9,324 nucleotides of DNA from Candidatus Roizmanbacteria bacterium CG09_land_8_20_14_0_10_41_9. GTDB lineage: Bacteria; Patescibacteriota; Microgenomatia; UBA1406; GWC2-37-13. The first letter of the stretch is position 1; each line of letters starts with the position of its first letter. Location: NCBI GenBank assembly GCA_002774185.1, contig PEZG01000021.1:1-9324 (forward strand), in the 5' to 3' direction. Positions 6,262-9,324 of this stretch are shown piece by piece. A model generated the notes under the pieces. That model saw only the letters and a program-made list of their open reading frames with translations. It had not been told where the DNA came from and did no database searches. The position numbers were made by a program, and so were the translations under genes.

Positions 6262-6269
6262 ATGGTAGC

Positions 6270-7943
6270 ATGATAAAGACACAATTAACCCGACACCTAA
6301 AAAAATCACTGGAGAAGGTGGGCGTTCGGGATGAAAATCCCTATCTTGAGCATCCAGCAAATGAAACTCACGGCGATTACTCGACATCGGTTCCTCTAAA
6401 ATATGCGAGCCGACTCCATAAATCCCCGATGAAGATTGCGGAAGATATTAAGGAAAACTTTCCTAAAAATTTTCTCGTTGAGGCAATCGAGATCGTGAAG
6501 CCGGGGTTTGTCAATTTTTGGATTTCAAAACCAGCCCTTCTTGAAGAACTCGTCCGTATCGCGGAAAACAAAGATACCTATGGAAAACCGCAGGTGTCTA
6601 ACAAAAAGATCATGCTTGAATTCGGACAGCCCAACACCCATAAAACTCCCCATATTGGTCATCTTTTCTCCTATATCTTCGGGGAATCTTTAGCTAGGAT
6701 TCTTGAATGGGAAGGAAACCAGATCTTCCGGGCAAATTATCAGGGAGATATCGGACTCCATGTTGCAAAATGTCTGTATAGCGTTAAAAAAAAGATTGAG
6801 GAAGGAAGAAGACTCGACGATTTGAAAAAGAAGGTGGACTTCCTTCAAACTTGCTACCAAGAAGGGTCCTATCAGTATGAACACAACGAAACCGCGCAAA
6901 AAGAAATAGATGCGTTGAATATGGATATCTATTCGCACAAGGGAATCGCTGGGGAAATTTGGGATGAAACAAGAAGTTGGAGCGTCGAATTCTATCGATT
7001 ATTCGAAAAGAAGTTGGGGATCCGGTACGATCGTCATTACTACGAAAGCCAAACCTCCGCACCCGGGAAAGGAATCGTCGAAAAACACGTGGGAACGGTC
7101 TTTGTAAAAAGCGAGGGGGCGATCATCTTTAAAGGGGAACCCTATGGACTCCACACTCGGGTTTTCATCAATAAGTATGGGAACCCCACTTATGAGGCAA
7201 AGGATGTTGGGCTCATATCCATGAAAAAAAAGGATTACCCTCTTGATCTTTCTTTGGTTACGACAGCGAATGAACAAAATGAATACTGGAAAGTTATCAT
7301 CAAAGCTAGCGAGCTAGTCTTTCCGGAATTGAAGGGAAAACTGAAACATCTGGGTTTTGGGATGATACAACTCACAACCGGAAAGATGGCTTCCCGAACC
7401 GGAAAAATCATTGATGCATTCTCACTCGTGGATACGGTTACGGACGAGATCATACGACTTTATAAAGGAGATCGAGAATCAGCAGAGAAAATTTCTCTTG
7501 CGGCAATCAAATATTCATTCCTGCGAAGCGAGCCATTGAAAAATATCGTATTTGATCTCAAGATGAGTATCGCAAAGGATGGAGATTCCGGACCCTACCT
7601 TTTATACACCTATGTACGAACAAAGAGTATTCTCTCAAAAAACCCAACTCTACCCTCTTTACAAACCGTGTCCATTGATATATCTGGCGAGATGGGGATC
7701 TTGAGAAAGCTATACCGGTTCCCGGAAGTGGTCGAAAACGCTGCAAAATCATACTCCCCCCACCTTCTTGCAGGATATCTGTATGATCTTGCACGAGAAT
7801 TCAATCTTTTTTATCAGAAATGTCCTGTCCTGAAAGCAACGGGCGAAAAACGAACCGTAAGAATCTTCTTGACAAACGCTGTCTCTCTTATATTAAAGAG
7901 TGGCTTAAACCTGTTAGGCATAGAGACTGTTGATAAGATGTAG
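6270..7943 (+). CDS. argS: Arginyl-tRNA synthetase
   Basis: The 557-residue class I synthetase charges tRNA-Arg with arginine using ATP in the cytoplasm. The N-terminal tRNA D-loop domain (about 1-85) contains NETHGDYSTSVPLKYASRL. The catalytic core has the signature HIGH (128-131) within FGQPNTHKTPHIGHL and RANYQGDIGLHVAK (154-167). The second signature is KMASR (372-376) in place of KMSKS; ArgS often departs from that motif. An extra charged helical stretch (about 172-222) interrupts the core. The C-terminal DALR anticodon domain begins near GPYLLYTYVRTKSIL (441-455) and ends with GLNLLGIETVDKM. The start is ATG 6270, because MIKTQLTRHL begins the domain properly; the in-frame ATG at 6150 would read through the preceding membrane-protein gene. 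No ribosome binding site is seen. The protein is divergent from model bacterial ArgS but all key parts are intact. Confidence 0.94.
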   Translation: MIKTQLTRHLKKSLEKVGVRDENPYLEHPANETHGDYSTSVPLKYASRLHKSPMKIAEDIKENFPKNFLVEAIEIVKPGFVNFWISKPALLEELVRIAENKDTYGKPQVSNKKIMLEFGQPNTHKTPHIGHLFSYIFGESLARILEWEGNQIFRANYQGDIGLHVAKCLYSVKKKIEEGRRLDDLKKKVDFLQTCYQEGSYQYEHNETAQKEIDALNMDIYSHKGIAGEIWDETRSWSVEFYRLFEKKLGIRYDRHYYESQTSAPGKGIVEKHVGTVFVKSEGAIIFKGEPYGLHTRVFINKYGNPTYEAKDVGLISMKKKDYPLDLSLVTTANEQNEYWKVIIKASELVFPELKGKLKHLGFGMIQLTTGKMASRTGKIIDAFSLVDTVTDEIIRLYKGDRESAEKISLAAIKYSFLRSEPLKNIVFDLKMSIAKDGDSGPYLLYTYVRTKSILSKNPTLPSLQTVSIDISGEMGILRKLYRFPEVVENAAKSYSPHLLAGYLYDLAREFNLFYQKCPVLKATGEKRTVRIFLTNAVSLILKSGLNLLGIETVDKM

Positions 7944-7953
7944 TTTTACTTGC

Positions 7954-7994
7954 CCTTCGAAGTCCCGTTCAGAGGGACGAAGGAGGGAATTTTT
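7954..7994 (+). terminator. Terminator-like hairpin between argS and radA
   Basis: CCTTCG (7954-7959) pairs with CGAAGG (7978-7983), and TCCC (7963-7966) pairs with GGGA (7974-7977). The stem is GC-rich with a 3-nt left bulge (7960-7962) and a 7-nt loop. A T run (7990-7994) follows after AGGGAA. It begins 10 bp after the argS stop, the right place for an argS terminator. The 6-nt gap between stem and T run makes it less than ideal. Confidence 0.55.
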
Positions 7995-8013
7995 AACTTT
8001 AAATTTTATTATT

Positions 8014-9294
8014 GTGTCTTTTTATATTTGCTCGAATTGCGGATACGGATCCGGCTCGTGGATCGGCAAATGTCCAGACTGCGGACAATGGAATACCTTA
8101 GTCGAACAACGTGAAGATCGCAAGGGAAAAAAGGAACCTTTAAAAAAAATTGACTTCGTTTCACTGGAAAAAGTAAAGCCTTTGTCAAAAGAACGCAAAA
8201 AAACCGGGGTATACGAACTGGATCGAGTGCTGGGAGGAGGAATTGTAAAAGGAGAAGTTGTCCTTCTCACCGGAGAGCCGGGGGTCGGTAAATCTACCCT
8301 ACTTTTGCAATCTCTTCAGGAACTCGCAACCCTTTATATTTCTGGCGAAGAATCCGGCCAACAGGTAAAGGAAAGGGCAGAAAGGCTTTCCGTCCGTCTA
8401 CATAATTTTCTATTTTCTGAAACCCTTCAGGTGGAAGGAATTGTTGAGGGAGTCTCGGAAATGAAGCGCAATGTCGACGTTCTTGTCATTGATTCGATCC
8501 AAACCGTGTATTCAAGAGAGGTAGAGTCAACTGCCGGAAGTATCACCCAACTTAAAGGATCCCTTGCTCAGTTAATTAAGCTCGCAAAGAGTGAGAGAGT
8601 TGCGGTCATTGTTATCGGACACATCACGAAGGAGGGTGAAATAGCCGGACCCAAGGCTCTTGAGCATATGGTTGACTGCGTGTTGAGTTTTGAGGGTGAA
8701 AAAAATTCCCATTTCCGGTTGCTTCGCGCTCTAAAAAACCGATTTGGTCCCACGGATGAAATCGGAATTTTTGAAATGAAAAAGGGTGGACTTACACAAG
8801 TGGATAACCCCTTGATCTTCCTTGACCGGAAGGATGAACAAGTCGGCGGAAAAGCAATCATCGGGGCATCCGAAGGTAACCGCACTCTTTTTTTTGAGAT
8901 ACAAACCCTTGCGGTCCCCACTCGGTTAGCCATCCCTCGCCGCGTCGTAAAGGGATTGGATTATAATAAGGTACTTCTCCTTTTGGCAGTGGCAAAAAAA
9001 TATTTAGGACTGTCCCTTGACTCGTTTGATGTATACGTGAATGTCATCGGAGGAGTCTCGGTTAAATCAACTTCCTCTGACTTGGGAGTTATCGCATCCC
9101 TGATTTCGTCTATAAAAAATAAGCCGTTACCTCGCAATACCCTGTTTGTTGGCGAAGTTGGACTTCTTGGGGAAATCCGAAGGAGTTATTTTGAAGAAAA
9201 GATTATCTCCGAATCGAAAAGGCTCGGATTCAAGACAATCTACTCTTTCCTGAATATTGATACGATAAAACACCTGAAGAAGTTGCTAATTTAG
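8014..9294 (+). CDS. radA: DNA repair protein RadA (Sms)
   Basis: With the proposed GTG start the protein has 426 residues, slightly shorter than the usual 450-460. An N-terminal C4 zinc finger (C6, C9, C20, C23 in YICSNCGY...GKCPDCGQW) starts within a few residues of the GTG, as in known RadA. An in-frame ATG at 7930 lies inside argS and would add 28 unlike residues across the terminator. The RecA-like domain has Walker A GEPGVGKST (87-95), SGEES (110-114), Walker B VDVLVIDSIQ (154-163) and the RadA-specific KNRFG (241-245). The region between Walker A and SGEES is about five residues shorter than usual. Residues about 275-426 form the Lon-protease-like domain, which in RadA is a structural, non-proteolytic part; KSTSSDLGVIASL and GEVGLLGEIR are visible. 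Family knowledge: RadA drives branch migration of recombination intermediates alongside RecA. No good ribosome binding site precedes the GTG; an AGGAGG at 7981-7986 is too distant. Confidence 0.93.
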   Translation: MSFYICSNCGYGSGSWIGKCPDCGQWNTLVEQREDRKGKKEPLKKIDFVSLEKVKPLSKERKKTGVYELDRVLGGGIVKGEVVLLTGEPGVGKSTLLLQSLQELATLYISGEESGQQVKERAERLSVRLHNFLFSETLQVEGIVEGVSEMKRNVDVLVIDSIQTVYSREVESTAGSITQLKGSLAQLIKLAKSERVAVIVIGHITKEGEIAGPKALEHMVDCVLSFEGEKNSHFRLLRALKNRFGPTDEIGIFEMKKGGLTQVDNPLIFLDRKDEQVGGKAIIGASEGNRTLFFEIQTLAVPTRLAIPRRVVKGLDYNKVLLLLAVAKKYLGLSLDSFDVYVNVIGGVSVKSTSSDLGVIASLISSIKNKPLPRNTLFVGEVGLLGEIRRSYFEEKIISESKRLGFKTIYSFLNIDTIKHLKKLLI

Positions 9295-9324
9295 GAGGTC
9301 CTACCCGGTTTTTGTGAATGATCT

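Noticed and set aside
6150..6269. Longer argS start at ATG 6150
   Set aside because: It would overlap the YvlD-like gene by 67 bp and add 40 residues unlike any ArgS N terminus; MIKTQL at 6270 fits the family.
8568..8933. Antisense 121-codon open frame inside radA
   Set aside because: It lies wholly within the conserved RadA core and has no recognisable motif.
9293..9324. AGGAGGT at the radA stop as a ribosome binding site for a next gene starting at GTG 9314 or ATG 9318
   Set aside because: The spacing is 14-18 nt, too long, and only a few codons remain in the window, so no gene can be supported.
1..9324. Search for CRISPR repeats, tRNA or rRNA genes, insertion sequences, toxin-antitoxin pairs or a defence island
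   Set aside because: The gaps are too short (the longest is about 140 bp) and no periodic repeats, cloverleaf-like stems, transposase motifs or defence domains were seen.

Overview
The window looks like a stretch of a compact bacterial chromosome, most plausibly from the Candidate Phyla Radiation (Patescibacteria, perhaps Microgenomates-like). This placement is an inference. It rests on short intergenic gaps, several genes with no Shine-Dalgarno sequence and a -10 box almost touching the start codon, a small PEGA/SH3 surface protein, and divergent but intact housekeeping proteins. The standard genetic code fits: TGA closes both the partial epimerase-like gene and the glycosyltransferase, at natural family ends, so there is no sign of the TGA=Gly code of Gracilibacteria/SR1. 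No rRNA, tRNA, CRISPR array, insertion sequence or phage module is visible.

Layout. (1) 1-1237, plus strand: the last codons of a nucleotide-sugar epimerase/decarboxylase-like gene overlap, by ATGA, a membrane glycosyltransferase (GT2 domain plus GtrA domain). This is the tail of a surface-glycan operon. (2) 1243-3240, minus strand: a PEGA-PEGA-SH3 membrane-anchored protein and a DUF1861 (beta-propeller, glycosidase-like clan) protein. Each has a good sigma70-type promoter, and the DUF1861 gene is preceded by a tiny overlapping upstream ORF. (3) 3241-3361: a divergent promoter region. On the plus side a consensus extended -10 is followed at once by a perfect 9-bp hairpin and seven T, directly abutting the ATG of typA. 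(4) 3362-9294, plus strand: typA (ribosome-associated GTPase), a membrane-anchored cyclophilin, a four-helix YvlD/phage_holin_4_2 protein, argS, a terminator-like hairpin, and radA. The last 30 bases hold nothing I can assign.

Together the plus-strand genes are mostly housekeeping: translation (typA, argS), extracytoplasmic folding (cyclophilin) and DNA repair (radA). The first half concerns the cell surface and glycans. I do not see a recognisable new multi-gene system. The most interesting signals are regulatory: the hairpin-T7-ATG leader of typA, three consecutive genes with a -10 element 6-8 nt before the ATG (predicted leaderless mRNAs), and the duplicated start region with a nine-codon upstream ORF at the DUF1861 gene.
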